Assembly: GCA_007844125.1 (NCBI GenBank)
Contig: CM017561.1
Span: 64,337,256 to 64,401,255 of the forward strand
Reading direction: 5' to 3'
DNA length: 64,000 nucleotides
From: Sinonovacula constricta
Taxonomy: Eukaryota; Mollusca; Bivalvia; Cardiida; Solecurtidae
The notes under the pieces are model-generated. The model ran no database searches. It had not been told where the DNA came from and saw only the letters and a list, made by a program, of their open reading frames with translations. The position numbers were made by a program, and so were the translations under genes. Within the stretch, counting starts at the first letter, position 1, and each line of letters opens with the position of its first letter. This document shows positions 1 to 14,300 of this stretch, piece by piece.

Positions 1-1219
1 AGGGAGTATATTGAACAATGGAAGCAAGACAATAATGGTTGTTGTGTGTCTTTATCAAGGATCGTTAATAAATCATTAAATTATAAAGTATTGATGTTTT
101 TGTTTTATTTTATGCATATCGCGAAAATCATTTTGTTTATAACGATGTCAAACAGAAAGCTTGGCGCGTTACTATCCCTTTTCGCACCCTACCCACTCCA
201 CTTGCCAATAACCATTTCACAATAAATAATTTATGCTTCTTACATTTTCGTTTTCGTTTTTAAGAAACAAATCGCGAATCGTTATTATTTAAAGTATTCG
301 GGTGCTAATACCACGAAGATGCTCGAACCACAACCCCAAGTCTTACAAGTCATTGCTTGTTGTACTGGGACGAGAATCTAGTGATTACGCACGGCATATA
401 ATGGAATAACAGAATAACTGGATATAATGATGCCCTAGATTAGTGCGAAGAGTGAAACATAAATCTCAATTTCTTATTGCAAACGGGTATTTCCTATCTG
501 AGCCACGCTACAGAGATAGGTATTTTAACTAAGAAAAAGAAAACCACATGACAACTCATTTTACGGTACATCGTCATCCGGGAAATTCTCTCTGACGTCG
601 ATATCTTTTTTCAGCCGATATCACTGTCGTGATTATTTATAGATTTGGAATATTTGAGCTTTTAGAGTATTTTTATAGCGATTCGTAATCTCTTACAATA
701 AAGTCGGTATTCGAAATCGTCTTAACGTATACTTAAGTATGAGTTCATTTAGAAATTATGCCCTAATTCCCCAAAGCAGTGGTACGGTATTGTTACAGGA
801 ATTTGACATAGACAAACTGTCCGATACCACCTTTGAGTGGAAATGGGCAAATGAATGTAAATATGTGATCTTTTCTCAGATAAATGGACTCACAATTATT
901 CTTTTTTAATTTCATGAAACATTTTCTTGATATAAAATGTTTTCATGAACTACTGGAGTTCGCTTGACACAATGATAACATGATTGTATGTACTGGGGTT
1001 ATAGAGCAGTAACACCACAATCATGTTTGGATTCTATTATCAGGTATCATGAACATTGCATATACTTTCACGATACCAGTAAACACACGTAAAATCATAA
1101 ATGATTTATACAAAAATGATTGTTAAGATTGTAGGGAGAATGTATTACCGAGCGCTTTATTTCTTGTAAATTAATTTTATTCACAAAGTCGCTGCTCCGT
1201 CATGTACCGAACCATACAG
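1..1219. other. No recognisable gene; presumed cadherin intron
   Basis: The first 1.2 kb is AT-rich. Because exon 1 of the model begins with a split codon, this stretch is most simply an intron. I found no cadherin-like exon in any frame. A 56-codon ORF at 739-909 has no family I recognise. Confidence 0.5.
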
Positions 1220-4200
1220 TCACCTAGAGGTGGCAGAAGACACACCCATAGAAACGGTCGTCAAGGAGATCATGTGCTCTCCGAGTGGAACTGGCAGTCT
1301 AACATACGTCATCCGGGATGGGAACACCCATGGAAAGTTCGGGATCAACACTGTAGATGGGAAGGGACAAGTGTTTGTCTATCAATCTATCAGCTTCGAG
1401 TCGAGGGTCACTGAGTTTCAGGTTGGTGCTAATAACATTTACATGATTAGAAAAAAGGGATATAAACAGTGTTATCGGCAAAGTTTGCAAATTGCAACTT
1501 CTTCAGTTTTTGAAATGAAAAATAAATAAACCAGAAGTGGATTTTAATTTTATTTTATTTAAATATATGTCTGTTAATATGTGTGTGATGTGGAAATAAC
1601 GTCGTTTGAATAGTTTTTACTTTTAAAATTTTAAACCATAAACACCGTTGGGTATATAGATACTATAGAGGACGTCACCCAACTAGCAGTCTGCTACTCA
1701 TATGTACTTTCTTGACAAATCTGGGGGAAATTACGCCATTTTTGTTTTTCATAAAACTTTGGTGGTTGGATATGAATCAAGATCCATTCATCTTTATCGC
1801 AGTAAATACTAGATATATATACACAGGGACCCTAACTTGGACCTAAGCAGTCAACAGACAAACTTTACTTTAAAAGCTTAGTATTTTTTAAGCTTACATG
1901 TATGTGTTTTCATCACTCTACACTTTTACCTTGTTGATGAGAGGATGCATACATGTACCCCCACCCCCTGGATCCATTGTATATTTGTGTTGATTTATTC
2001 ACTGTTAATGCCACTTTTCTCATCACCTCATTTCCAGCTGACAATTGCTGTGTCGGAAAGTGAACCGTATGTGACGTCAACCAATTATGTGCTTGACATC
2101 GCCATCACTGGCGTGAACGACTACGCTCCGTTGTTCTTGTTTTCACCATACACTGTTTACGTTAACGAGGACAAACCTCCCGGCAGTATCATTTCTACCC
2201 CTATACCGTACGACTTTGATAAGGGAGATGACGGAATTACCACGTCAGAGATAATAGGTAGGGTGTTATTTTTATTGATGATATTTGAGGCGAATTGCTA
2301 AATGTTTTCATTTGTTTTTTAATAAATGGAGAAAGTGCATTTTTTTAAACCTGAAAAAGTCCAGGGGTATGTGGCGCCGTCGCTTAGTTGTAAGAGTCGC
2401 CGATTTGTAACTCTCACACAACCAGGTGTAGGTTTGTATCCCTGTGTTGGCGGAAACTTTTGAATAGGGAAGTTTTCAAGCTAACCTACGTTACATCCCC
2501 CCATATTTTTCACCTAGGCCCTACCTTACTAAATGTAAGAAGAAAACGTCTTAACATCGCTGTATAAAGTCATACTTACTCCCATGTTATTGGTACAAAT
2601 AGAGTATAAACAAGAAATAAATGGCACAAAGAGTGATCATTATTAATGATAACAGTGTCAGGCGGATCCAAGAGGGTTTTATGGTGTCTTAATCGGACGT
2701 GCTAGCATGCTATTTTTCCTTTTCTTTTTGATTGTGTTTTGTTGTTGTTATCTGTTGTTGTTTGTTTGTTTGTTGTTGTTTTTCTTTTCTTTTTTTTCTT
2801 TTTTTTTTTTTGGGTGGGGGGGGGGGGGGGGGTACAGCGACGTCCCAGCTAGATCCGCCCGATCCGATGATTGAAATATGAATGCCATTGCTGCGGTTAA
2901 AAAAAAACTACTCAAAACATACTTGACTCATTGGTGCACTCGGTATTGTACTGGATCATCACAAAATATGCAATTTTATTTCATGCTTCTATTGAATATT
3001 TCTTCTATCCTACCTGGCTAGCATATTTACTGCTCTTTGATGAATGGATAAGTATTGTTATAGTAGTATTTTAAAACCATGCACTGTTTTAAACGATTAT
3101 AGAAAGTTGAATTAATAAGTCAGAGTTCGTATTGCTTTAATGTCACAACAATCACACTTAATTTCTCATCCACGTATGCTGTGCACCGGTGGTTCTACTT
3201 AGGTATTTGTCTGTGGCCACAGCAGTTTCTGAATATCGCCAATATTATGTCGGTGCAATGAACCTAAAACCAAACTAACGCTGCATTACTCTTTTCCCAT
3301 TTCCCTCACTTCACACAGAGGGTGACGAGAGGCTTTTCTACATGGACCCTCAGTCGGCTCGGGTGTATCTACGGTCCCTACTGGACTACGAGCTGCAGAC
3401 AGAGTACACACTGATCATCCAGGTCACTGACAACGGGCTCCCCACCAGACGGTCTTCGACAACCATGTTGACTGTCCACGTCAAGGACAAGAACGACAAC
3501 CCACCGGTAACCAGAGTTAAAGATTAGATTATAAAAAATGATATTGAGCTCCGACACAACTCTCAAGCATATGATTGGTCAAATTACAAATTTTATTTGA
3601 ATCCAGCCAATCAGATTAAAGAGTGTTGCGTCTGACACAAACTAAAAAATTGTATAATCTTCAACCTAGGGGTCCATTCTATTTATTACTAAAACTTATT
3701 AGTGACAATTTATAATGAACTTTCTTTTAATATGAAAGGGGCGTACAGATGATATTTCAATTCTATTTTTATTTTTAAGAAAAGAAACATGTTACCACTT
3801 ATTAATCTAGATATCATTTGTTTGTTTTCGCGCATCAACAGAAATACAACATGTACATAGTTTATTGCTTTTATTCAGGATTGTATTGAGTTTTTTATCA
3901 ATTTTACATGGAAAACTTCACTTTCTGAAAACACCATGCACCCCCAAATAAATCCCACACTTAATAGTGTTTTCTGCACGCCAATCGTTAACGAATTACG
4001 ACAACCCTGTCGAGACCAATAATAAAAGCTAAATACAGTTATTTCCCTTTACGAAACAATTCCTGCTAAACACTGCTTTAAAAGGACATGGCCTTGCGTG
4101 TCCATGTTTTGAACCATAATGAAGGAGCGCAAATTATAACTTTGAGAAACCTTCCCCACAGGTCTGTGAGGAGCCCTATATTTCTGAAACGTTTGACGAG

Positions 4201-7200
4201 GCAAAGCCTGCTGAATCTGTGATCAAATTGCTCAAGTGCACCGACATTGACGACGGCAACAACGGACGACTGTCCTTCAGCATCGAATCTGGTAACATGT
4301 CACTTTCCCAGATCGTATGTGGGGTTATCTCGATAAACTTGATAACATGTTATTGTACATTTGTTATCGTAAAATAAGATATGCGGTAGTTTGGCTCATC
4401 TACGTGTCAGTGGACATTGTACTTCGTTGTACCATTCATACTAGACATAATTTTCAAATTGTTAAATGTTCTACGTTTCACCAATGCGAATTTTATCAAG
4501 TTTGGTATTAATTGATTTCATAAACACATAATGTTGGTTTAAAAACGAAGAAGAAAGAACACACCTCGATCAAACTGAACGTTGAAGTAAATGGTATAAC
4601 ACGTATGTTTGTCACACTTTGGTATTTGGAAACACTGTCATAGTTGATTAACTCGAACTGGTTAAAACTAAAGAAAACTAATCAAAGATATGATTAAATG
4701 ATTTATTGGATATAGTATGTTAAAATTGGGTTTAAATACTGCGCGTTACTGCCTAAAAAATCTTAAAAGAGTCAAGTTTTAGATTTATACGTTAAGTGCT
4801 TTGACCACTATTTGCATATGCGGCTTCACAACGTTTCAACATTTTCCCCGGTACTTGCTTCTTGCTGATGCATTTATTAACGTTGGAATTCATATAAATT
4901 TCGAACATTTTTTTTTATTTATAAATTTAGATACAAATTTATGAATGTATATTTTTTATTTCGATGAAATTATTCCAAATCCCAACAGGCGACTACACCA
5001 AATTCCGTCTCCAGGGCCCGTATCTGTTACTGGCTGAGATGATTGACGTTGACACCGAACCGTCAACGTGGACGCTGTCCATCATGGTGCAAGACCGCGG
5101 AACGCCACACCTTAGTACTGTCGTCGACGTCGTCATTTACGTCGAGGGCATCGACGACAACGTACCGCAATGGGCACCCCCAGAATACGGACAATACGTC
5201 GTCGGTAAAGATAAAAAATAAGACGTCCGAAGCTGTAGAGTACTGTTAGAGAGCAGTATTGTTCATCATAAACTGATAAAACTGCAATCTTCATGACTTT
5301 ATAAGTATCTTTTGTCCACAAACTTTTGTATTTACCCTAGTAACTGTATCATTCTGGTAAGTATATTATTAATTTGGTGATTTCATAGTGTCCCTGTTAT
5401 GTGGTTAGCGTATTCTCCCTAGCCCATAGGGCAATTGTCAATACGCCTGTCACAGTCCAAAAATACACACGATCAATATTTTGTGCTGTCAACGACAGAG
5501 TGTTGTGTCAACCAATCAAAGCGCTTCTTGTCCTTACTTGCCTTCTTGCATTAGCCAATAAAAAGCTTTATTTCCATGCTTTAATGTCGATTTTTTCCTT
5601 CTGATGGAGATGTAAGTAAGATGCTAGATTAACTTAAAAAACCAATAGAACATATAACAGTTCCCCTCTAACCTTTCATCTAGACATTGAAGAGCACTCA
5701 TCTGTGGGCACTCACGTGGTTCAATTGTCGGCACATGACGCCGACGAGAGCGGCCAAGATGCCGGTGTACTGTACTACATGGACGAGTTTACCCACATGT
5801 TTACCCTGAAACCAACTACCGGTAAGTTAACATAATTAGTATTAGTCGGAAAGAATTAATATACATAAATATTTTTATATCGATAGTTTTATCACTGCTA
5901 AGTCTATGGTGTAACCATAGAAAACAAGTTAACATATAAATATATACATGTAATAATACGCAAAATATCAATAATCAAAATATTACAAATTCCCAATTAC
6001 CCCATTTAGCATAAAGCTGTGTTTATAACTGATGTTTTCGCAAATCGGAAATGTTAGATGTATCCTTCATGTTATTGGCGACGCGCTGGAGCATGACACC
6101 TATATATGGAATGCTCACTGAAGTTTGCACATGCACACGCTTCAACAGATTTCTTGTATCTTTTATAATCCTCTAGGTGAAATATTCGTAAACGCGGACA
6201 TCGACAGGGAAGTTCAAGAAACGTTTGTTTTGCGGATATCTGCAGTATCCAGGAACAATCGGCTCCAGCGTGTCACCACTGACGTTACCATCAACGTCAT
6301 TGACGTCAACGATAACGCTCCAATCTTTTCGGCGGTAAGCCCAGGACGTCCCTCATAAGTATCAAACATATTACATAACATCGGAACCTGCCAAGCACGA
6401 ATACATAAAACATCGGCAAATATTGTGGTCACTATCAGCAGCGATTGGCGCTTCTATAAATGTACATATAATTAGTAACACATGTTATCGTTGTATAATA
6501 ATTAAAAGTTATTATCTTCAGACAGTAGTGTAATTATAATGGAACATTTGTTGGATGTTATACTATTTTATTACACACATGTAGCATTTGATTTTGGTAT
6601 GAATAAATATAAAATTGTAGACTGGACTGATTGTATCCATGCAGTGTTATGCACTGTTGCGTCGTGTATACAGGCTGAACTGTTTTATATAACCCTTACG
6701 CTTATACACACCCCATACATATAATTTTATTATACACCTAGTATAAAATGCAATCATATTTTGGTAAACAGCACCATGACGTAATTTGCACGTGCTTTCT
6801 GACGTCTCTTAGCTGATTACGACATCTTGCAACGCATATATTTATAGTGCATGCAAAGGCATGCATTGGCGGTTTTAGGCGGGGAACCAGTTGTTAAACT
6901 AAATAGACTCTAATGATCTCCGTAAACTGGGGAATTAAGACAAATTGACTCATAACGCATGCTTGTAACTAACTGGATTATTCGGACGCCTTTCCCAATC
7001 AGAGCGAGACAATTAATAGATTATATGAAATTTGTGTTGATATTTTTTAAAGCATTCTAATCGTTTTTGAAGGACATGTCACAATTTTCATATGCATGTA
7101 GTATCTGGTAATGTTATAAATAACCCTTCGTAGGATGTTATTATATTTCAAAATAATATTTGTATTTTGTATTTTGGGTTTTACGGCAAACCTTAAAGAA

Positions 7201-8398
7201 TATCTGTGGAATGTGATAATATTTTAACTCAGATTTTTAAAATCTGATTATCTGATTATTTTCAAACGTACATTGTTAGGTGGATTAATTATGATTGAAC
7301 GTGCATTTGTATGCTATTATAAAATGTTAGTGTATATTGAACACATTCAAAAGATGCGATCATATTTGTAGGATGTAATGCAGTTTTACATCCCGGAAGA
7401 CTTTCCCAGGTTGAATATAATCCGAACCTTCACGGCCAATGATGCAGACACAGGCAGCAATGGGAACCTGCGGTACAGGATTGTAGGTAGGTCGTATCTT
7501 TGAAGCAACAGTTATGTCTCGTTTCTGAGTGTAAAGGATTGTAGGTAGGCCGCCTCTTTGAAATTACAATTATGTCTAGCTTCCGAGTGTACAGGATTGT
7601 AAATGTAAGCTTCCTCTTTGAAACCACACTTATGTCTGGTTTCTGAGTGTAACGCATTTTAAGTAGGCCTCCACTTTGAAACCACAATTATGTGTACATT
7701 CTGAGTTTAAAGGTTTTCCGGTTCCGCCACTTCGAAATTACAATTATGTCTAGTTATTGGCTTCTGATTAATAAAAGGTGCTTAGGCTCTTAGTATAAGT
7801 ACTATTAAAAATTAGACACGTGCTATAGCTTTTTCATTCTAGAATATCAATCGTCTATTATATCGAGTACCAAAGCATGCAAGCGAATCATATAACAGTA
7901 GATCAGTCCTTACAATTCGAATTGTCCAATCAAAACCTAATACTCCAACCTCATATTAAATTTGCTGGACAAACCATTTGTAAATATCAGTTCTTCTTGC
8001 CAGCAAACTGGAAACCGCATTGGCTTTATAGTATTATATTTCTCTCTCTAAAGTTCAAAAACACTCGTCGAACTTGTAAAAGAGAATTTCTTTATCTGGT
8101 ATGTACTAGCTGTGCAACGGTGTAATACAACAACAAAGAAACACTAACTGATACGCCTTTTCAGATGGAGACCAGGCAATATTTGACCTTGCGGGACATA
8201 CTGGAGAGTTGATGTTGCACCGTAGTCTAGACTACGAGTCGGTTACCTTACACGTGCTGACTATTGAGGTGACTGACAGTGGTCATCCTCAGAGATCAGC
8301 GACCTCTAGTATCATAATGTCAGTACTTCCGGTCAATGAATTTAGCCCAGTTTTCAGAGACATCGGCCAGTTATCGATATCGGAAAATGCACAACCAG
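1220..8398 (+). CDS. Cadherin exons 1-9: first five to six EC repeats in window
   Basis: Nine small exons (115-234 bp) encode EC repeats with most boundaries inside repeats. Visible landmarks are AEDTPIETVV starting a repeat (exon 1), GVNDYAPLF (exon 2), LLDYELQTEYTL with KDKNDNPP (exon 3), CTDIDDGNNGRLSF (exon 4), GIDDNVPQW (exon 5), SAHDADESGQDAG (exon 6), NADIDREVQETF with DVNDNAPIF (exon 7), NDADTGSNGNLRY (exon 8) and RSLDYE with PVNEFSPVF (exon 9). Exon 1 starts after ACCATACAG and carries one base of a split codon, so at least one more coding exon lies upstream. The acidic calcium ligands are degenerate in repeats 1, 3 and 5, which suggests not every linker is fully calcium-loaded. Confidence 0.88.
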
Positions 8399-11300
8399 GT
8401 GAGTAAAGTAAAGCATTTGGTAAAAACCAATCAGCTTAACATTTGAAACATATATCTGTGGCTTATGTTTGGTAACTGTTTAGTGGTTCACAATAAAAAT
8501 GAACACATGGAAACAACGATTATATATCTCAAAGGCGAGGAGATCGAAAAGGTTGTTAGTTTTGTATTCACTTGAAGATATGTAAAAATAATTGTTCTTT
8601 CAGCACATATTCCTGGTTTCCTATCTTCATTAGATTGGTTGCACGGAGCAAAGAAACATGTTAATGAATCATTGACAATAACTACAAAATAACGAAATAT
8701 CGAGCTTTAAAGAATTTTTAAGTTATGAAATTTAACAACTCTATATATTCTGTTTCCATATACCTTCAGGGACTTCTCTTTTTCAAATTCGAGCATCCGA
8801 CGCCGATGCAGGAATGGATGGTGCCGTAAGCTTTAAAATCCTCTCTGCAAACGACCGTTTTGTTGTTGAGTCAAACACTGGGATCGTACGCCTCGTCACC
8901 GCCCTAGACAGAGAAACCAAGTCAGAGTACCAGCTAACTTTCTTGGCAGAAGACAATTCTGAAACTGCCAGGCAAAGTAGTACAATGTTTGTCACAGTAT
9001 CTATATTAGATGAAAACGACCATGCACCCGAATGTCAATTCATGTACTTCGTAAATATCTCCAATATTTTCTCCAGTGGATACGAAGTTTTACACTTAAA
9101 CTGCACCGATAAAGATGTGGGGTTAAATGCTTTGCTTATCTATAGAGTAACATCCGGAAACTCACAATCTGACTTTTTAATAACCGACAATGGTGTAATT
9201 CAGTTAGTAAAGAAATTATCGCAAATGGAGTATCGTCTGCAAATAACAGTTTCTGACGCGGGTAGTCCATCGCTGCAAACAGAGACAATTGTTATAATAT
9301 CCGTGCAAGGAAAACCATCATTCTCGAATCTTCCGAAAGTAATATCACTTTCTGAATCAACACCAATCGGAACATTGTTGTATGAAATAACAACAAGTGG
9401 AACTTTAAACAAACAGGAATTCAGTATAGAGTCAATAAATGATATACCAGCTATAAAGGACTGGCCAATACGCATTGACAAAGTAACAGGAAGGATTTAC
9501 CTTTTCCAATACTTAGACAGAGAAAAAGTTGAAACACATTCTATAGACATAAACGTTACTGACCTTCTAAGTGGTTTATCTGAAAATGCAAAATTAGAAA
9601 TTATTGTTACAGATGAAAACGACAACATACCGGAATTCGAAAGAACAGTTTACAACGTTTCTGTTGTCGAAAATGTGCGTGTCGGCACTGAGTTGCTTCA
9701 GGTAACAGCCATAGATAAAGACTTTGGAAGGAATGGCGACATTAGCTTTGACATCTCTGGTCCTAACGCGGACGACTTGTTTTTGATTAATAAATATGGC
9801 TCAATTATAACTAATGGTAAACTTGATCGTGAACAGATGTCTCTGGTCATACTTGTGATTACGGCCACAGACAATGGAGAATCATTTAGAAACACTGGCA
9901 CATGTACAGTTGTGATAAGCATTGTTGGCGTTGATGAGTATAGTCCTGAGTTTGTAAATATCAATGATAACTTTGAAATTCAACTGTCTGAAGACACTCC
10001 GCTTGGAACCACTGTAATGACTATCACGGCAAGAGATCTGGACGTCGGTTCGAAGGTGACATACTCAATAAACAACGATTCTTATTCTGGACATTTTATT
10101 ATTGGCAAAACATCAGGTGATCTAGTATTGTTCAAATTGTTAGATAGAGAAACTCAAGACTTTCTTTCTTTGTCTTTGTCCGCTCAAACTAATGATAAAA
10201 TTGTTACTGGTACGCTTAAAATTATTGTTCTTGACGAAAATGACAATGAACCGCAGTTTATATCTAATGTTTTTAACTTCATGCTTCATGAACAGGCAAT
10301 GCCAAGAGACATTGTGGGCGAAATCGACGTCTATGATAATTGATTCTGATGAAAATGGAGACATTTCACTTGGTATAGTCCAGGGAAATGTTGCAAAACA
10401 AGTTTTTGTTGTTGGGTAATTCGTTGCATCTAAACGATCATCTGGAGTACGCTATGAACGACAAGTATTTGCTGACAATTGAAGCGAGGGACAGCGGAAA
10501 TCCAAGTCGTACTTCATCTGCCTTAGTAATTATTCTTGTAATGCCGGAATATAAACAGCCAAAATTCATGTCAAGTCATGAAGTTATAGAAGTACCTGAA
10601 AATATGCATATAGGGCAGCGTATTTATGACGCCGACGCCACGCTTTTAGATGCACGTGAAGACAGTGATGGAGATCTAATGTACGACATGGCAACGACTA
10701 TCCGGGACACGTGCATGATTGACTCTAGGACTGGTCAAATTACACTAATTAATGCTTTTCATACGGACAGTGCCAACACGGAGATCGTATTTCAGATTGT
10801 CGCCAAAAATATTTACAATCCAAATCTAAGAGATACCATGATACTTAAGGTAGACATCATTGACACAAATGACCATAAACCAGAATTTGAGAAAAACGTT
10901 TTCGCATTTTCAGTAAAAGAGAACAATAAACCGGGAACAATTATTGGCCAAGTGGTAGCTAAAGATGAGGACAGTGGGCGGAATGCTGAAATAGAATACC
11001 AGATAAGGGTCTCTGATGATAATATTTTTGAGATTAACGGTCGTCAAGGAACTATTTCTTTCAGGTCATACTTAGACTATGAGAAAAAGCGTGAATTTTC
11101 TTTTATTGTCGTCGCAGCAGATCACGGCGAACCATCTCTGTCTGGTTCTGCATATGTTCATATTCAAGTTGAGGATGTGAATGATAATCGGCCTGTGTTT
11201 AATGAAGACGAATGCAAGATCCAGGTCCTTGAAGACACGCCATTAAATTCCCCTATTTATCAATTTAGGGCAACTGATGAGGATTCCGGTTTTAATGGAG

Positions 11301-14300
11301 ATATTCAATATCGAATTAACAATGGTGTTAGTTATGTGTTTAGGATTGACAGCGAAACCGGTACTCTAATCCTGGCAGAAAATGTAGACCGGGAAACGAC
11401 TGACAGTTATTCAGTATCTGTCACTGCTGACGACAAAGGATCCCCGACATTGTCTTCTTCACTTATCTGTTTTATCACAATAGTCGATGTAAATGATAAT
11501 GCTCCGGTTTTCGTTTCAAATAATTATTCGGTGTCTATTCCAAGGCATGTTCCAGTTGGAACTGTTATAAGTACGATATCAGCTTATGATTTGGACGAGT
11601 CTCAGAATTCAAAGGTTAGTTACCAATTTTTTGATAAAACTGGCGATGATCATCTTCGAATCAATCAATTAAGCGGTGAGATATTAACATCTACAGATTT
11701 AACTACGGCTGAAGATCATTTGCGGTTATATGTATTAGCGTATGATCAAGGAACCCCACGATTATCAAGCACAGCCACAATTTCTGTAGATGTTTATCCT
11801 TCAAAACATGTTCAAAAAGATTTTACATTTTCTCTCTCTGAACAGGCTCTTCCAAACACGTTTGTTGGACGAGTTGGTACTCATTCTGATTACCGTTATA
11901 TGATAATAGCAGGAAATGTCAACAACACATTCCGTGTAATTGAAACAACTGGCAGTATATTCTTGAATAAAAGCATCGACAGAGAAGTACTGTCAGAGTA
12001 TTTCCTTGTATTTGCTTATTCACACAAGTCTTCAGAAAACTTCATTGCCGAAGTAACTGTCCACGTAATTGTTTTAGATGAAAATGACAATGACCCTAAA
12101 TTTCTAAAAAGTCATTACATGTTTAGCATCTTGCAATATAGTCCTGTGGAATTGACTATTGGACAAGTTATTGCTGTTGACAACGACACAGGAGACAATG
12201 CTGAAATCACCTACGCAATGGATTGTATGGACTGGACGCATTCGTTTAAAATATCAAATAAAGGAGTGATAACGTTGGAAAAACAATTGAAAGATTATGT
12301 TGACAATGCTATTTTATGTACGGTCATTGCAACGGATAATGGCACAATCCCTAGAATGGGAGTAGCTGAAGTGGCTTTGACTATGATAAAAATTGATCCG
12401 GGGTCAACAGGCTCTTCCGGTATGGCTTCACATGTCATATCGATAGAAATGCCACTTGGTGTTACGGAAGGATATCTTGTCATGACGCTTAACCCCGACC
12501 TTTTTGGCATGAATGTTTCAAGTGACAAAGTGGTCTACCTCACAAAAAATCTGTCGAATGGATTTAAAGTTGACAGAAGCTCCGGCGACATACGCGTGTC
12601 GGGTGTTCCAAGTATTGAGACGTCGACAAGTTATTTCGTGTGGGTGGTAGCTGCGAGGTTGGATGTAGATCACAAAAGAAGTTTAGGTCTTATCAGGATT
12701 GATACATTTGTCCCCCGTCTACATGTCATGATTCTCACACATGAGGTGTCAGTAGAGGTGTTGGCAATCAACAGGTAAGTAGGCCAGTCATATCACTATA
12801 TTACTGTTGCTCTTTAGTCTCTGACAAAGAACAAGTTTCGTGAAACCAAAGAGTATATGTGTGATTATATTTAATTCGGAGAAATATTTCTTACAGTACT
12901 GATGTTTATAATTACCTGCCCTTGCTTGTTTCTAGGACAGAACACACATGTTTTATTTTATTGACCGTTATGTTTACTATACACTTAAATATATTTATAC
13001 ATGCGCATTCATTTACTGTTTAAACATATATTTATTCAACTTAAAAATGCATTTTTAATCAATTAATCTTCAGAGAATCATATTTGAACACACTGCAAGG
13101 TCTGTTTCCAACCGGTCGTGTTACAGTATGGAAACTCGAGAGTGACAGTGTACCAACTAGACGAAAACTACTTTATCGTAGGTAAGAATGCCAAAAGATC
13201 AGATGTATTCCGATTTCCATATTTATTGCGCGTCCACATTGTTACTTAACCTATTTATAATATTCGTTGACTAAATTCTTTACTTTTATTTTCGTTATTT
13301 ACTTGCTATGCACATTTCTTACCGTTACAATGACCTTCATGATTGGTAAGTTTTTTACGTTGTTTTAATAACGTTTAAAAACTCCACTCTTAGTAACGAC
13401 ACAATTTTTTTTACATTCTTGTTTTACCTAGTTACAAGCCCGAATTGCATTTAATTTATTTCTAATATTGTAAAGCGTTAATATGCCAAGTTTATATTTT
13501 TCGTGGTTTCAATTTTATGCTGTTGATCCTATTTCTCCAATTAATGCTTTTCGTCTTTAAGCTGCAGTTACATTTTCTAAATCCCGATATGATATATTGA
13601 ATGTTATTCTTGACAATAGTTCCAGGTCGTACATTTATGTTGTGAAAGACAGTACAGTAGACAGTCTGGACGGAATTGAGATGTCCAAACAATATCTGAC
13701 ACAGAATGAACTGTCTGAAGTGTTAATGGTCGAAAATGGAGATATTTCTGAAAAGCTGACTAATAAACAATTCGATAACTTCACCATTATCCAAGTACAA
13801 GTGTTCAAAGACGATTTGGGCAACCTTTCTGATAATGATACTGATGCACTACCTGGTCCGATCGTGATTGGAACTATCTTGGCTGTGATTGCACTCCTAG
13901 TCTTGGCGTTAGCTGTGTGTTTAGCCTTCAAGAAGAAGTGGAATAAGGCTGCGTATGCTTTGTTTATCTAAGTATTTACAGACAAAAATCAATAATCAGT
14001 TCGTGGTTTCGAATTTATCGTATTAATATTTTAGTTATTTTAAAAATGCTTCTATTTAGCGTTAACTGTAGTAAGTAACGGTTTGTTTTATGTACATTGG
14101 TTTAACCTAAAACATTAATTACTAGATTTAATGTCATTTTCATTGCACTTTGTTTAATGAATGGAAAAAGATGTTGTATTTTTTCAGATGTAGTCCATTA
14201 AAGGGTTTGCCATTTAACCAAAGTAAGTATATTATACCCAGATTTCAGTTATTGCTGAAAATATAATTTAAAATATTTTTTTCTAAAGCTTACACTGAAA

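Larger units (their letters stand above)
2258..7371. other. Cadherin introns 2-7 content
   Basis: Introns of 1061, 655, 697, 479, 355 and 1037 bp separate exons 2-8. Apart from the SINE-like and poly-T/poly-G tracts in the first, I see only AT-rich sequence. Intron 7 has a short match near 7170 (GGGTTTTACGGC) to the 3' tail of the LINE-A family at 38260. Confidence 0.6.

Noticed and set aside
739..909. 56-codon ORF upstream of the first cadherin exon
   Set aside because: No cadherin-like motif, no suitable splice phase to exon 1 and no recognised family; length is within chance.
7430..7687. Minus-strand 85-codon ORF with internal repeats
   Set aside because: Artefact of the 58-bp minisatellite overlapping cadherin exon 8.
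13562..13625. Upstream start of cadherin exon 12 at 13562 or 13568
   Set aside because: The sequence is open, but both acceptors give the wrong phase relative to exon 11; 13626 restores it.
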